64,000 nucleotides of DNA from an uncultured Micrococcales bacterium (GTDB taxonomy: Bacteria; Actinomycetota; Actinomycetes; Actinomycetales; Microbacteriaceae): NCBI GenBank assembly GCA_903880095.1, contig CAIRNX010000028.1, forward strand, positions 62,001 to 126,000. Reading direction: 5' to 3'. The notes under the pieces are model-generated. The model did no database searches and had not been told where the DNA came from. It worked only from the letters and a program-made list of their open reading frames with translations. The position numbers and the translations under genes were made by a program. Below are positions 25,610-34,575 of this stretch, piece after piece (position 1 is the first letter of the stretch; every line of letters begins with the position of its first letter).

Positions 25610-27228
25610 CCCAAGACCCCGTCAACCAGGGCCTTAGCCTCGGCTTGCACCAGCTTTAGATGCTCTGCTCCGTTGAACGATTCGCCATAAATCTTGTAGA
25701 CGTCTTCGGTGCCCGAAGGCCTTGCGGCAAACCAAGCGCTCGCCGTTTGAACCTTTAGCCCGCCGAGTGGCGCGCCATTGCCTGGTGCATGGGTTAGCAC
25801 CGCGGTGATTGGCTCGCCTGCGAGGGTGGCCGCAGTAACGTCGGTGGTGTTGAGTTTGCCGAGTTTGGATTTTTGGGCCGGTGTCGCAGCGGCGTCGATT
25901 CGCTCGTAAACGCTCTCACCAAACGTTTCGGTTAGCTCGGCGTAGTGCTGCGAAGGCGTCTTGCCGGTGACCGCGGTGATTTCGCTTGCCAGTAGCGCGA
26001 GGATCAGGCCGTCCTTGTCGGTTGACCACGCTGTGCCGTCTTTGCGCAAGAACGAAGCGCCAGCAGACTCTTCGCCGCCAAAACCGATGCCGCCGTCGAT
26101 AAGCCCTGGCACAAACCACTTGAATCCGACCGGCACCTCGATCAGCTGGCGACCGAGAGACTCCACGACTCGATTGATGATGGACGAAGACACCATGGTT
26201 TTGCCGATTGCGGCTGTGGCCGACCAGCCCGGGCGGTTGCGGTAGAGGTAGTCGATCGAGACTGCCAAGAAGTGGTTTGGGTTCATCAGCCCGAAGTCGC
26301 GGGTCACGATTCCGTGGCGGTCGGCGTCGGCATCGTTGCCAGTAGAGATGTCAAAGCGGTCTCGGCCGGCAATGAGCGAGGCCATGGCATAAGGGCTCGA
26401 GCAGTCCATGCGAATCTTCGAATCCCAGTCGAGGCTCATGAACCCGAACTGAAAGTCAACGTCTGGGTTTACAACCGTGAGGTTCAAGTTGAAGGCGTCA
26501 CCGATTTCGCCCCAATAGTCAACCGAAGCGCCGCCCATGGGGTCTGCGCCGATTGAAACGTTTGAGCCGGCGATTGCCTCCAGGTTGAGCACGGCTCCCA
26601 GTTGCGAGACGTAGTTTCCTTTGAAATCGAAGCGGGCGGCCTTGGGTGTTGATTTCTTAACTTCTCGAAGCCCTCCTGCGATTATTTCGTTGGCGCGAGC
26701 AGCAACCCAGTTGGTTGCATCTGAGTCGGCAGGGCCACCGTGAGGGGGGTTGTATTTGAAGCCGCCGTCGGTCGGTGGGTTGTGGCTTGGGGTGATAACG
26801 AGGCCGTCCGCGCGCGAAAAGTCATTTTCGGCTTTGCCTTTGTTGTGGTTGATGATGGCCACCGAAACCGCTGGGGTTGGTGTGTAGCGCTCGCCGAGAT
26901 CAATCAGGGCCGTGACGCCGTTGCCTGCAAGCACTTCAAGTGCGGTTTGCTCGGCCGGGCCACTAAGAGCATGAGTGTCTTTGCCAACATAGATCGGCCC
27001 TTGGATGTTTTCGTTGCGACGGTACTCGACTATCGCCTGCGCGATCGCCGCGATGTGGTCGTGGTTGAAGGAGGTGTTGAACGAGTTGCCGCGGTGGCCG
27101 GAGGTGCCAAACGCTACCCTCTGCTCGGCGATCGTGACGTCTGGGTGGTTCTCGTAATAGGCCTCGATGAGTGCGCCAACATCTACAAGGTCACTCTGTT
27201 GGGCCTTCTGACCCGCGCGTTCGTTCAT
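25606..27228 (-). CDS. pgm: Phosphoglucomutase (alpha-D-glucose phosphate-specific)
   Basis: Cytoplasmic phosphohexomutase of 540 residues interconverting glucose-1-phosphate and glucose-6-phosphate. It shows the GTSGHRG entry motif, the phosphoserine loop TPSHNPPTDGG, the metal loop GNDADADRHG, the sugar loop GGEESAG and the phosphate-binding ARPSGTEDVYKIY. Length and motifs match the bacterial pgm form that works on glycogen and nucleotide-sugar supply. It is divergent from the toxin-antitoxin genes, with 94 bases between the starts. Confidence 0.95.
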   Translation of the reverse strand: MNERAGQKAQQSDLVDVGALIEAYYENHPDVTIAEQRVAFGTSGHRGNSFNTSFNHDHIAAIAQAIVEYRRNENIQGPIYVGKDTHALSGPAEQTALEVLAGNGVTALIDLGERYTPTPAVSVAIINHNKGKAENDFSRADGLVITPSHNPPTDGGFKYNPPHGGPADSDATNWVAARANEIIAGGLREVKKSTPKAARFDFKGNYVSQLGAVLNLEAIAGSNVSIGADPMGGASVDYWGEIGDAFNLNLTVVNPDVDFQFGFMSLDWDSKIRMDCSSPYAMASLIAGRDRFDISTGNDADADRHGIVTRDFGLMNPNHFLAVSIDYLYRNRPGWSATAAIGKTMVSSSIINRVVESLGRQLIEVPVGFKWFVPGLIDGGIGFGGEESAGASFLRKDGTAWSTDKDGLILALLASEITAVTGKTPSQHYAELTETFGESVYERIDAAATPAQKSKLGKLNTTDVTAATLAGEPITAVLTHAPGNGAPLGGLKVQTASAWFAARPSGTEDVYKIYGESFNGAEHLKLVQAEAKALVDGVLG

Positions 27229-27286
27229 AAGCCCATTTTGGTGTCTTTTGCCGTCAGTTACAGGTCAGTTATCAACAAGTTACATC

Positions 27287-27323
27287 TTGAGGGTAGTGGT
27301 ATCAGATTGATACCATTACGGTA
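27287..27323 (+). promoter_or_regulatory. Promoter and operator of the toxin-antitoxin operon
   Basis: A perfect inverted repeat GGTATCA-GAT-TGATACC lies at 27298-27314, and the second arm begins another repeat TACC-ATTAC-GGTA at 27311-27323, giving three GGTA/TACC half-sites in series. A possible -35 (TTGAGG, 27287-27292) and an extended -10 (TG-A-TACCAT, 27308-27316) coincide with the repeat. The -10 would start transcription at or next to the ATG at 27323, so the mRNA may be leaderless. Ribbon-helix-helix antitoxins bind such repeats, so autorepression is likely. Confidence 0.65.
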
Positions 27324-27529
27324 TGGCCATGACTATTCGACTAACCGAAGAACTCGACGCAAAGCTCGAGCGACTTGCCAACGAACTTGGTGTTTCAAAG
27401 CAGCAAGCAGTTATTCACGCGATCGAGCTCAGCGATGCCAAGTCGATTCGAGAACACCAGTTAGCCGAAGCGATGGCATTCGTGCTTTCACACGACAAAG
27501 AACTTATGGAGAAACTGGCTGATTCGTGA
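27323..27529 (+). CDS. Antitoxin, ribbon-helix-helix (CopG-like)
   Basis: Small DNA-binding antitoxin of 68 residues. Residues 3-45 form a ribbon-helix-helix: the TIRLTEELDAKLERLANELG-type strand-helix, then VSKQQAVIHAIEL. The charged C-terminal tail (about 46-68) would wrap and neutralise the partner toxin. It should repress its own promoter at the repeats just upstream. Met3 (ATG 27329) is an alternative start. The toxin gene begins on its stop codon with a four-base overlap (GTGA), ensuring matched production. Confidence 0.85.
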   Translation: MAMTIRLTEELDAKLERLANELGVSKQQAVIHAIELSDAKSIREHQLAEAMAFVLSHDKELMEKLADS

Positions 27530-27903
27530 CTCAGTACCTGCGCCTCGAAGATGCGCTAATGCAGGTGAAGGCAATGGGTTTTCACGTTCAAGATGCTGGG
27601 CTGCTTGAGGCAGCCCTTGCGAGACCAAAAACCTCTATTTCTGGCGAGGACGCCTACCCAACGCTCGCGCTGAAGGCGGCGGCGTTACTGGAATCAGTCA
27701 TCAAGAACCACGCACTCATAGACGGCAACAAGCGAACTGGTTGGTTGTTGATGGTTTCATTTCTCTTCATCAACGGATACCAGCACTACATGAGTTACAA
27801 AACGTCATACGAACTGACCATGGGAGTTGCCGACGGGGGCCACCAGCTTTCGCAGGCTGCCGAGATCATCAATAAACATCTAGTTGCTAGGGCTATCGCG
27901 TAA
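27526..27903 (+). CDS. doc: Doc-type Fic-domain toxin
   Basis: Fic/Doc protein of 125 residues. The active-site motif reads NHALIDGNKRTGW, corresponding to the Doc H-x-F-x-D/G-N-K-R core with the catalytic His and the N-K-R phosphate-binding residues kept; the usual Phe after His is Leu-Ile. Doc enzymes phosphorylate EF-Tu and stop translation. An AYPTLALKAAALLESVIKNH helix precedes the motif as in Doc. The start is GTG 27526. It is followed nine bases later by serS, so read-through into an essential gene is possible. Confidence 0.87.
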   Translation: MTQYLRLEDALMQVKAMGFHVQDAGLLEAALARPKTSISGEDAYPTLALKAAALLESVIKNHALIDGNKRTGWLLMVSFLFINGYQHYMSYKTSYELTMGVADGGHQLSQAAEIINKHLVARAIA

Positions 27904-27912
27904 CCTTGAAGG

Positions 27913-29184
27913 GTGATTGACCTAAACCTTCTACGCGAAAACCCGGCAGCGATCAAAGCGTCTCAGCGCGCTCGCGGAGCCAGTGAGTCGCTGGTTGATG
28001 ACGCAGCTGCCGCAGATGTCGCATGGCGTGCAAAGCTGATTGAGTTCGAAAACCTTCGAGCTGAGCAAAACGCCCTCAGCAAAGAGGTTTCAACCGCGCC
28101 GAAAGAAGAGAAGGGCGCTCTAGTCGCCAAGGCACAGGAGCTAGGCAGCCGAGTAAAGGCCGCCGAGGCGGCCGCAAACGAGTCTTCAGACGAGCTAAAC
28201 AAGCTGGTTTGGAAGATCGAAAACGTCGTCATCGAAGGCGTACCGGCGGGTGGCGAAGACGATTTTGTTGTAATTCGCGAAGTTGGCACTAAGGCAACCT
28301 TCGACTTTGAGCCACGCGACCACGTTGCGCTCGGAGAGTTGCTTGACATCATCGACATTGAGCGCGGAACCAAGATCTCTGGCAGCCGCTTCTACTTCTT
28401 GAAGGGCATGGGCGCACGCCTAGAGCTCGCACTAATGAACCTCGCCCTAGACCTAGCCACCAAGGCAGACTTCACCGCCCTGATCACTCCAACCCTGGTT
28501 CGGCCAGAGGTTATGGCCGGCACCGGTTTCTTGGGTGAGCATGCAGACGAGATCTATTACTTGCCTGCCGACGATCTTTACCTAACCGGCACGAGCGAAG
28601 TTGCGCTCGCCGGTTACCACCGCGACGAAATCATTGACCTTTCGAACGGCCCTATTCGTTACGCCGGTTGGAGCACCTGCTACCGCCGCGAAGCAGGCAG
28701 CCACGGCAAAGACACCCGAGGAATCCTTCGCGTTCACCAGTTCAACAAGCTCGAAATGTTTAGCTACATCGAGCCTGAGCAGGCTGAGCAAGAGCACCTA
28801 AAGCTGCTCGCTCTCGAAGAGCAGATGCTTCAGGCCTGTGGCCTGGCTTACCGCGTAATCGACACCGCGGCAGGCGACCTAGGTTCTAGCGCCGCCCGCA
28901 AATACGACTCAGAAGCATGGGTTCCTAGCCAGAACACCTACCGTGAACTCACATCTTCTTCGAACTGCACCACTTTTCAGGCCCGCCGCCTAAACGTCCG
29001 CTATCGCAAAGAAGACGGCAAGAGCGCAACCGCCGCAACTCTCAACGGAACTTTGGCTACCACTCGATGGTTGGTCGCAATTCTCGAAACCCACCAGCAG
29101 GCCGACGGCTCGGTCAAGATTCCTGAGGCGCTTAGACCATACCTTGGCGGAGCCGAGTTCATTACGCCGAAGACTCGCGGTTAG
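27913..29184 (+). CDS. serS: Serine--tRNA ligase
   Basis: Class II aminoacyl-tRNA synthetase of 423 residues charging tRNA-Ser. The N-terminal [17 protein letters not shown] start and long coiled-coil arm (about 30-110, which grips the tRNA-Ser extra arm) precede the catalytic domain with motif 2 ([22 protein letters not shown]) and motif 3 ([15 protein letters not shown]). GTG 27913 is the start, with a GAAGG site in front. Two tRNA-Ser genes, GCT and TGA, lie further along the window. Confidence 0.95.
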   Translation: MIDLNLLRENPAAIKASQRARGASESLVDDAAAADVAWRAKLIEFENLRAEQNALSKEVSTAPKEEKGALVAKAQELGSRVKAAEAAANESSDELNKLVWKIENVVIEGVPAGGEDDFVVIREVGTKATFDFEPRDHVALGELLDIIDIERGTKISGSRFYFLKGMGARLELALMNLALDLATKADFTALITPTLVRPEVMAGTGFLGEHADEIYYLPADDLYLTGTSEVALAGYHRDEIIDLSNGPIRYAGWSTCYRREAGSHGKDTRGILRVHQFNKLEMFSYIEPEQAEQEHLKLLALEEQMLQACGLAYRVIDTAAGDLGSSAARKYDSEAWVPSQNTYRELTSSSNCTTFQARRLNVRYRKEDGKSATAATLNGTLATTRWLVAILETHQQADGSVKIPEALRPYLGGAEFITPKTRG

Positions 29185-30033
29185 TTGAAAGTGCTCGCTC
29201 CCGAAGAACGTTGGCTGATCGCCATCGACATCGACGGAACTCTTGTGCACGACGACGGTTACCTTTCGCCGGCAGTCGTTGAACAGGTAAAACGAGTTCG
29301 CGACCTCGGTCATCACATTGTTGTTGCCACGGGCCGTTCGGCAGCAAACGCGATTCCGGTTATTCAGCAACTTGGTTTCGAACACGGACCCGCGGTTGCA
29401 TCCAACGGCGCTGTGCGCATGAAGGTCGACCCTTCCCACCCGCGCGGCTACCTTCAAGAAGAAGTAATCACCTTCGACCCAACCGAGGTTCTCGGCAAGT
29501 TGATTGAAGCGCTACCAGATGCACACTTCGCTGTCGAAGACGCCGACGGCAGCTACCGTTTTCACAAGCATTTTCCGAAATACGCGCTCGGCGACGAAAA
29601 CATCGAAACCCCGCTCGAGCATCTGATGGGAAGCCCGGTCAGCCGAGTTGTTGTGCTTAGCCCGGGCCACGACGTCGTGGACTTCCTCGACAAGGTCGAA
29701 TCGATCGGCTTGCAATCGGTTAGTTACGCGATCGGCTACACAGCTTGGCTCGACATCGCTCCTAAAGGAATCACAAAAGCCAGTGCTTTAGAGAAGATTC
29801 GCCAAAACCTCGGGGTGCACGAAAGCAAACTGATCGCAATCGGCGATGGTCGAAACGATATCGACATGTTGCAGTGGGCCCAAGCCGGTGGAGGATTCGG
29901 TTTCGCCATGGGCCAAGGCCCCGACGAGGTTAAAGCCGCTGCCACAGCGGTAACTTCTTCTGTAGATGACGATGGCGTTGCCAGGGTTCTCTCAGGTTTT
30001 GAAGGCATTCTGTTTACCGAGTCACTTGGGTAA
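29185..30033 (+). CDS. HAD-superfamily phosphatase, Cof/IIB type
   Basis: Haloacid dehalogenase hydrolase of 282 residues. Motif I is AIDIDGTLVHDDG (nucleophile Asp near residue 14), motif II lies in VVATGRS, and motif IV is GDGRNDIDMLQWA, together defining the Cof (type IIB cap) subfamily that dephosphorylates sugar phosphates, flavin or pyridoxal phosphates. The specific substrate cannot be assigned. The start is TTG 29185, immediately after the serS stop; GTG 29191 is possible. It forms a unit with serS and perhaps the LCP gene. Confidence 0.87.
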   Translation: MKVLAPEERWLIAIDIDGTLVHDDGYLSPAVVEQVKRVRDLGHHIVVATGRSAANAIPVIQQLGFEHGPAVASNGAVRMKVDPSHPRGYLQEEVITFDPTEVLGKLIEALPDAHFAVEDADGSYRFHKHFPKYALGDENIETPLEHLMGSPVSRVVVLSPGHDVVDFLDKVESIGLQSVSYAIGYTAWLDIAPKGITKASALEKIRQNLGVHESKLIAIGDGRNDIDMLQWAQAGGGFGFAMGQGPDEVKAAATAVTSSVDDDGVARVLSGFEGILFTESLG

Positions 30034-30069
30034 ACTAGAGATTCCCCCAACACCCAACGAAAGAAAATT

Positions 30070-31287
30070 ATGAGCAAGCACGACAACCGAGGGATTTTTA
30101 AGTCCCGTCGTGCTTTCGCGCGCCATGGTGAAATTGCTCCTCAAAAGGTTTCGTCGGCAATTTGGGGTCTTTTCTTCAAAGGTTTAGCTGTAGTTCTCGG
30201 CGGCATTATTGCCTTCGCCGGCATCACGGTTTTGAACCTAACAACTACTTTGAACAACAACACCGTTCAGCTTGTCGACGCCAACGGCAAGAAAATTAAG
30301 CCCGCCGACCTAAAAGGCGCAATCAACGTTCTACTTGTCGGCTCAGACTCGCGCGCCGGGCAAGCAAGCGTGTTTGGTCACGACAAGTCGGTTCTTGCCG
30401 ACGTAATCATTCTTTTGCACATTTCTGCCGACCGCAAAAACGCTGTCGCCATGAGTTTTCCGCGCGACCTTATGGTGCCTTGGCCAGCCTGCCCAAGCAC
30501 CAGCGGCGGTGGCGGTTACCTGCCACAGAGCCTCGGCCAGATCAACGCAACAATCTCTAACGGGGGCCCTGGTTGCACCCTCCTCACAATCGAAAAGTTG
30601 ACCGGCGTTACGATTCCTTACCTAGCGATGATCAACTTCAGCGGTGTTATCGAAATGTCTAACGCAATCGGCGGGGTTGAGGTTTGTGTCGCGAAAGACA
30701 TTCACGACACCTATACATTCCTAAACCTCAAAAAAGGCAAGCACGTGCTGCAGGGCATGCAGGCCCTGCAGTTTTTGCGCACCAGACACGGTGTTGGTGA
30801 CGGTTCAGACCTAAGCCGAATCTCAAACCAGCAGGTATTTCTCACCTCACTCGTGCGCAAGGTTCGAAGCGAAGGCGTGCTGACTAACCCGATCAAGCTT
30901 TATTCGCTTGCCAATGCAGCCGTGCGCAACATGACTCTTTCGAACTCGCTCGCCGACCTTGGCACGATGGTTGCAATCGGTGGCGCACTCAAGAATATCC
31001 CTCTCGAAAAGATCACCTTCTTGCAGGTGCCATCACGTGGAGGCTTGCCTGCGCCTTATTCGGGCCGAGTCATGCCGGTTTATGAGAAGGCAGACATGCT
31101 CTTTCAAAAGCTTCGCGACGACAAACCGATCCTTATTGCCAAAGCCCAGCCGGGCACCGGTGCTGTTGTTGCAAACCCAACACCAACTTCTGGCTCAACA
31201 CCCACACCTAGCCCAACTTCGAGCGAGTCTTACCTAGACGACACATACCGAGGAACAAACGGTTCACAGACCACCTGCTCGGGTTAG
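30070..31287 (+). CDS. LytR-CpsA-Psr (LCP) family wall-polymer transferase
   Basis: Membrane-anchored LCP protein of 405 residues, a family that attaches teichoic acid, arabinogalactan or other glycopolymers to peptidoglycan. A basic N-terminus and one membrane helix (about 30-55) precede the extracellular catalytic domain with LLVGSDSRAG, DVIILLHISADRKNAVAMSFPRDL (split here by family-conserved Asp and Arg) and FLRTRHGVGDGSDLSRISNQQ. The last 40 residues are Thr/Ser/Pro-rich and end in a cysteine near the stop. Its polymer is unknown. sdaA starts nine bases after the stop. Confidence 0.9.
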   Translation: MSKHDNRGIFKSRRAFARHGEIAPQKVSSAIWGLFFKGLAVVLGGIIAFAGITVLNLTTTLNNNTVQLVDANGKKIKPADLKGAINVLLVGSDSRAGQASVFGHDKSVLADVIILLHISADRKNAVAMSFPRDLMVPWPACPSTSGGGGYLPQSLGQINATISNGGPGCTLLTIEKLTGVTIPYLAMINFSGVIEMSNAIGGVEVCVAKDIHDTYTFLNLKKGKHVLQGMQALQFLRTRHGVGDGSDLSRISNQQVFLTSLVRKVRSEGVLTNPIKLYSLANAAVRNMTLSNSLADLGTMVAIGGALKNIPLEKITFLQVPSRGGLPAPYSGRVMPVYEKADMLFQKLRDDKPILIAKAQPGTGAVVANPTPTSGSTPTPSPTSSESYLDDTYRGTNGSQTTCSG

Positions 31288-31296
31288 TCTTTAGCC

Positions 31297-32571
31297 ATGA
31301 CCGAACACGTTTCGGCTCTGGATCTGTTCACGATCGGCATCGGCCCTTCGAGCTCACACACCGTGGGCCCAATGCGTGCCGCAGCCCAGTTCAATGATGA
31401 ACTGCGAGCCACAGGCAAGACCTCGCAACCCATTCGCGTAACCCTTTTCGGCTCGCTCGGTGCTACCGGCATCGGCCACGGCACAAAGAACGCGATTCTC
31501 GCCGGGCTCGAAGGCAACCATCCCGAAACCTGCGACCCTCAACATGTGCGCGAACTAACCGAAAACCCGAACGTCGAGTTCGTTTTTGAACCGCGGACGC
31601 ATTTGCCAAGACATTCGAATGCCATGAAGTTCGAATCGGCCGGCGTCGAGAGAATGTTTTACTCGGTTGGCGGCGGCTTTGTCGAGACAGACGATCTCCA
31701 ACCTAAGCCTTCGCACGAAGTGCCTTACCCATACCAAACCGCAGTCGAACTGCTCGAAATTTGTGAACGCGAAAAGTTGACCATTGCCCAGGTTGGCATG
31801 GCCAACGAGCAGACTCAACGCCCCGACCGCGATGTCGTTCAAGAACTGAAGCGCATTTGGCACGCCATGAAAACCTGCATCGAAGCCGGCCTCGAAACCG
31901 AGGGTGTGCTACCCGGCTACCTAAAGGTTGAACGCCGTGCGGCCAGTATTCACCGCCGACTAGAGACTCGCGAAGGTGACCAGTCGATGGAGGCCCTTCA
32001 GGCCTACGCGATTGCCGTGAACGAAGAGAACGCTGCCGGCAACAGAGTGGTGACCGCGCCGACTAACGGCGCTGCGGGCATAATCCCCGCCGTTGCCTAC
32101 TACGCCCTAAAGCACCGCAACATCAGCGAAGAGAAGCTAGCAATCGAATACCTGATCACCGCTGCAACAATTGGCGGGCTCTACAAGCGCAACGCGAGCA
32201 TCTCTGGTGCCGAGGCCGGTTGCCAGGGCGAGGTTGGTTCGGCGTGCTCGATGGCGGCCGCAGCACTCGCGCAGGTTCTCGGTGCAACACCGCGCCAGGT
32301 TGAGAATGCCGCCGAGATTGCCATGGAACACAACCTCGGCCTCACCTGCGACCCGGTCGGTGGCTTCGTGCAGCTCCCCTGCATCGAACGCAACGCAATC
32401 GCCGCCTGCACCGCAGTTGCCGCAGTTCGGCTAGCCCTCAACGGCACCGGCCAGCACAAGATCTCGCTAGACACCGTCATCGAAACCATGCGTCAAACCG
32501 GTGCCGACATGTCGACAAAATATAAGGAGACCTCAATGGGTGGTCTCGCCGTGAACGTCGTGGAGTGCTAA
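31297..32571 (+). CDS. sdaA: L-serine ammonia-lyase, iron-sulphur type
   Basis: Single-chain L-serine dehydratase of 424 residues converting serine to pyruvate and ammonia with a 4Fe-4S cluster. The N-terminal beta domain begins [23 protein letters not shown]; the alpha domain has [33 protein letters not shown] and [16 protein letters not shown], supplying the cluster cysteines. At 424 residues it is a little shorter than the E. coli enzyme but all catalytic parts are present. The VOC gene starts on the next base, so the two are surely co-translated. Confidence 0.94.
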   Translation: MTEHVSALDLFTIGIGPSSSHTVGPMRAAAQFNDELRATGKTSQPIRVTLFGSLGATGIGHGTKNAILAGLEGNHPETCDPQHVRELTENPNVEFVFEPRTHLPRHSNAMKFESAGVERMFYSVGGGFVETDDLQPKPSHEVPYPYQTAVELLEICEREKLTIAQVGMANEQTQRPDRDVVQELKRIWHAMKTCIEAGLETEGVLPGYLKVERRAASIHRRLETREGDQSMEALQAYAIAVNEENAAGNRVVTAPTNGAAGIIPAVAYYALKHRNISEEKLAIEYLITAATIGGLYKRNASISGAEAGCQGEVGSACSMAAAALAQVLGATPRQVENAAEIAMEHNLGLTCDPVGGFVQLPCIERNAIAACTAVAAVRLALNGTGQHKISLDTVIETMRQTGADMSTKYKETSMGGLAVNVVEC

Positions 32572-32922
32572 ATGACAACAATCGTCCTCTGGGTTTCTAA
32601 CCTCGAAAAGTCGGTGTCCTTTTATAAGGAGCTCTTCGAAGACCAGCACCCATACCTTTCAGAAAAGTTCGCGAGCGTGAGCAACTCAAACAACGAGGTG
32701 CTGCTTCACCTGCTCCCAGAGCAATACCGCTCCGAGCCAACCCTTGGCGAAGACAACCCAATCAAACCCGTTTTCACGGTCAACAGCATCGAGCAAGCAA
32801 AGCTCGCAGCCGGCCAAAACGGCGGACGCATCCAGCGCGAAACCAATGAACACGAACCGTGGCGCTACGCAGATGGCAACGACCCCGACGGCCACGTCAT
32901 TCAGGTGCGCGAAAGAATTTGA
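32572..32922 (+). CDS. VOC-family (glyoxalase/bleomycin-resistance fold) protein
   Basis: Protein of 116 residues with the two beta-alpha-beta3 units of the vicinal-oxygen-chelate fold: TTIVLWVSNLEKSVSFYKELF at the start and a DPDGHVIQVRE end typical of glyoxalase-like dioxygenase or binding proteins. The end motif (DPDGHxxxV) normally supplies a metal ligand. The reaction is not known. It starts on the base after the sdaA stop, hinting at a role in serine or methylglyoxal-related metabolism, but that is only context. Confidence 0.82.
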   Translation: MTTIVLWVSNLEKSVSFYKELFEDQHPYLSEKFASVSNSNNEVLLHLLPEQYRSEPTLGEDNPIKPVFTVNSIEQAKLAAGQNGGRIQRETNEHEPWRYADGNDPDGHVIQVRERI

Positions 32923-32966
32923 CTTTAGCCAGCCCAAGTTTTTCGGCTAAACTATTCGAGTTCCAT

Positions 32967-33055
32967 GGAGACGTCGCATAGCCCGGTCGAGTGCGCCTCA
33001 CTGCTAATGAGGTAACCCTGAAAGGGGTTCGGAGGTTCAAATCCTCTCGTCTCCG
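32967..33055 (+). tRNA. tRNA-Ser (anticodon GCT)
   Basis: A full cloverleaf can be folded: acceptor GGAGACG/CGTCTCC, D arm, anticodon stem CCTCA/TGAGG around a CTGCTAA loop giving anticodon GCT, a long variable arm (AACCCTGAAAGGGGTT) typical of serine tRNAs, and T arm GGAGG-TTCAAAT-CCTCT. The discriminator is G at 33055 and CCA is not encoded directly after it. A TAAACT box at 32948-32953 is a plausible -10 element. Confidence 0.96.
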
Positions 33056-33063
33056 CTCCACAC

Positions 33064-33091
33064 AAAAACCCCCGAATTTTCGGGGGTTTTT
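33064..33091 (+). terminator. Rho-independent terminator after tRNA-Ser(GCT)
   Basis: Twelve-base stem AAAACCCCCGAA paired with TTCGGGGGTTTT around a two-base turn, ending in a T run. It closes the tRNA transcript and lies 22 bases before the MFS gene start. Confidence 0.9.
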
Positions 33092-33112
33092 GCATAATCA
33101 AAAGAGGAACCA

Positions 33113-34522
33113 ATGACCCAATTAGAAGCCGCTGGCTACAAACACCGCTGGTTAGTTCTAACAGTTGTTTTGATTGCCGAGATGATGGACCTTCTCGACT
33201 CAACCATCGTCAACGTTGGTGGCCCAGCTTTGGCTGAGAAGTTGCACGCCACCCCAACCGACCTGCAGTGGGTTATCGGCGGCTATGCCTTGGCGCTCGG
33301 TTCTGGCCTAATTCTCGGTGGCCGCCTTGGTGACCGCTTTGGTCGCCGAAACATGTTCTTGTTTGGGCTCATCGGCTTCACCCTCGCATCTTTGGCTTGC
33401 GCCTTCGCTCCGACCGTCCTAGCACTTATCGTGCTTCGTTTCGTTCAAGGATTCTTGGGTGCGATGCTTTTGCCTCAAGGCTTTGGTCTTATTCGCGAGG
33501 CTTTCCCGCCCGCCGAATTCGGCAAAGCTTTTGCCGCCTACGGCCCAGCCTTTGGTTTGGGTGGAATCCTCGGCCCAATCATTGGCGGCTTCTTGATTCA
33601 GGCAAACATTCTTGACCTGGGCTGGCGAGCAGTCTTCTTGGTGAATGTGCCAATCGGTATCGTTGCCACGCTGATCTCTTACCGCTACCTCCAAAAGTCC
33701 AGCGCCGACAAAACCATCAAGATCGACATCTTTGGTGCGCTTTTGGTGATGCTCTCATCTGGACTCCTGGTTTACCCACTTATTAAGGGCCAAGAGGCCG
33801 GCTGGCCGCTATGGACTTACCTGATGCTCGTCGGTTCAGTCTTGGGCTTCCTTCTTTTTGCCCGCCTCGAATTCAACGCTCGCAAACACGGCAAGACCTC
33901 GCTAATCGACCCAACCATTTTTCAGAAGCGTGCCTACACCTTTGGTCTCGCAGGCCTTGGGCTCTACTTTGCTGGCTTCACCGGCATCTACTTGATCCTC
34001 ACCCTGTTTCTGCAGTTTGGCGAAAAATTCACCTCGGCCGAAGCGGGCCTCGGGAACATTCCAATCGCTCTAGGCTCGGCCATCGGCGGAACCATCAGCG
34101 GCGCATTCTTGGCTGAAAAGATTGGTGGCCGATTCACTCTTCAAATCGGTGCAGTCGTGCAAGTTATCGGTATCGCCCTACTTTGGTTCGCTTTGCCTAG
34201 CCTTGCAAACTTCAGCATCTGGCAGCTCGTGCCGGCCTTAATTGTTTCTGGCATTGGCACCGGCCTAATTGCCGCCCCGATCTTCGACACCATTCTTTCG
34301 ACAGTCGAGCCTCAACAGAGCGGCTCTGCCAGCGGTGTGCTTTCGGCCGTTCAATCGGTCTTCTCATCGGTTGGTGTGGCGATCTTCGGAACCGTCTTCT
34401 TCAACTTCGCCCTCAAAGGCCAAGCCGACCAGGGTTTCAGAAACGGACTCTTGGTGCAGTTAGGTCTGGTAGCGGTCTTCGCGGTAGTCGCGAGCGTGCT
34501 GCCTAAGCGCGCCGAAAGGTAG
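33113..34522 (+). CDS. MFS transporter, DHA2 drug exporter family
   Basis: Second 14-helix drug:H+ antiporter-type protein, 469 residues. Helix 1 carries EMMDLLDSTIVNVGGPAL (motif D1), followed by GGRLGDRFGRRNMFLFGL (motif A) and GPAFGLGGILGPIIGG (motif C). It resembles actinobacterial antibiotic-efflux members but its substrate cannot be told. A GAGGAACC site precedes ATG 33113. It is a different subgroup from the MFS gene at 23.2-24.9 kb, so the two are not a recent duplication. Confidence 0.9.
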   Translation: MTQLEAAGYKHRWLVLTVVLIAEMMDLLDSTIVNVGGPALAEKLHATPTDLQWVIGGYALALGSGLILGGRLGDRFGRRNMFLFGLIGFTLASLACAFAPTVLALIVLRFVQGFLGAMLLPQGFGLIREAFPPAEFGKAFAAYGPAFGLGGILGPIIGGFLIQANILDLGWRAVFLVNVPIGIVATLISYRYLQKSSADKTIKIDIFGALLVMLSSGLLVYPLIKGQEAGWPLWTYLMLVGSVLGFLLFARLEFNARKHGKTSLIDPTIFQKRAYTFGLAGLGLYFAGFTGIYLILTLFLQFGEKFTSAEAGLGNIPIALGSAIGGTISGAFLAEKIGGRFTLQIGAVVQVIGIALLWFALPSLANFSIWQLVPALIVSGIGTGLIAAPIFDTILSTVEPQQSGSASGVLSAVQSVFSSVGVAIFGTVFFNFALKGQADQGFRNGLLVQLGLVAVFAVVASVLPKRAER

Positions 34523-34575
34523 ATTCGCCGGGTCGATTCCTGTATATTCGGCTAGTCGAACAAACGGAGAAACAA

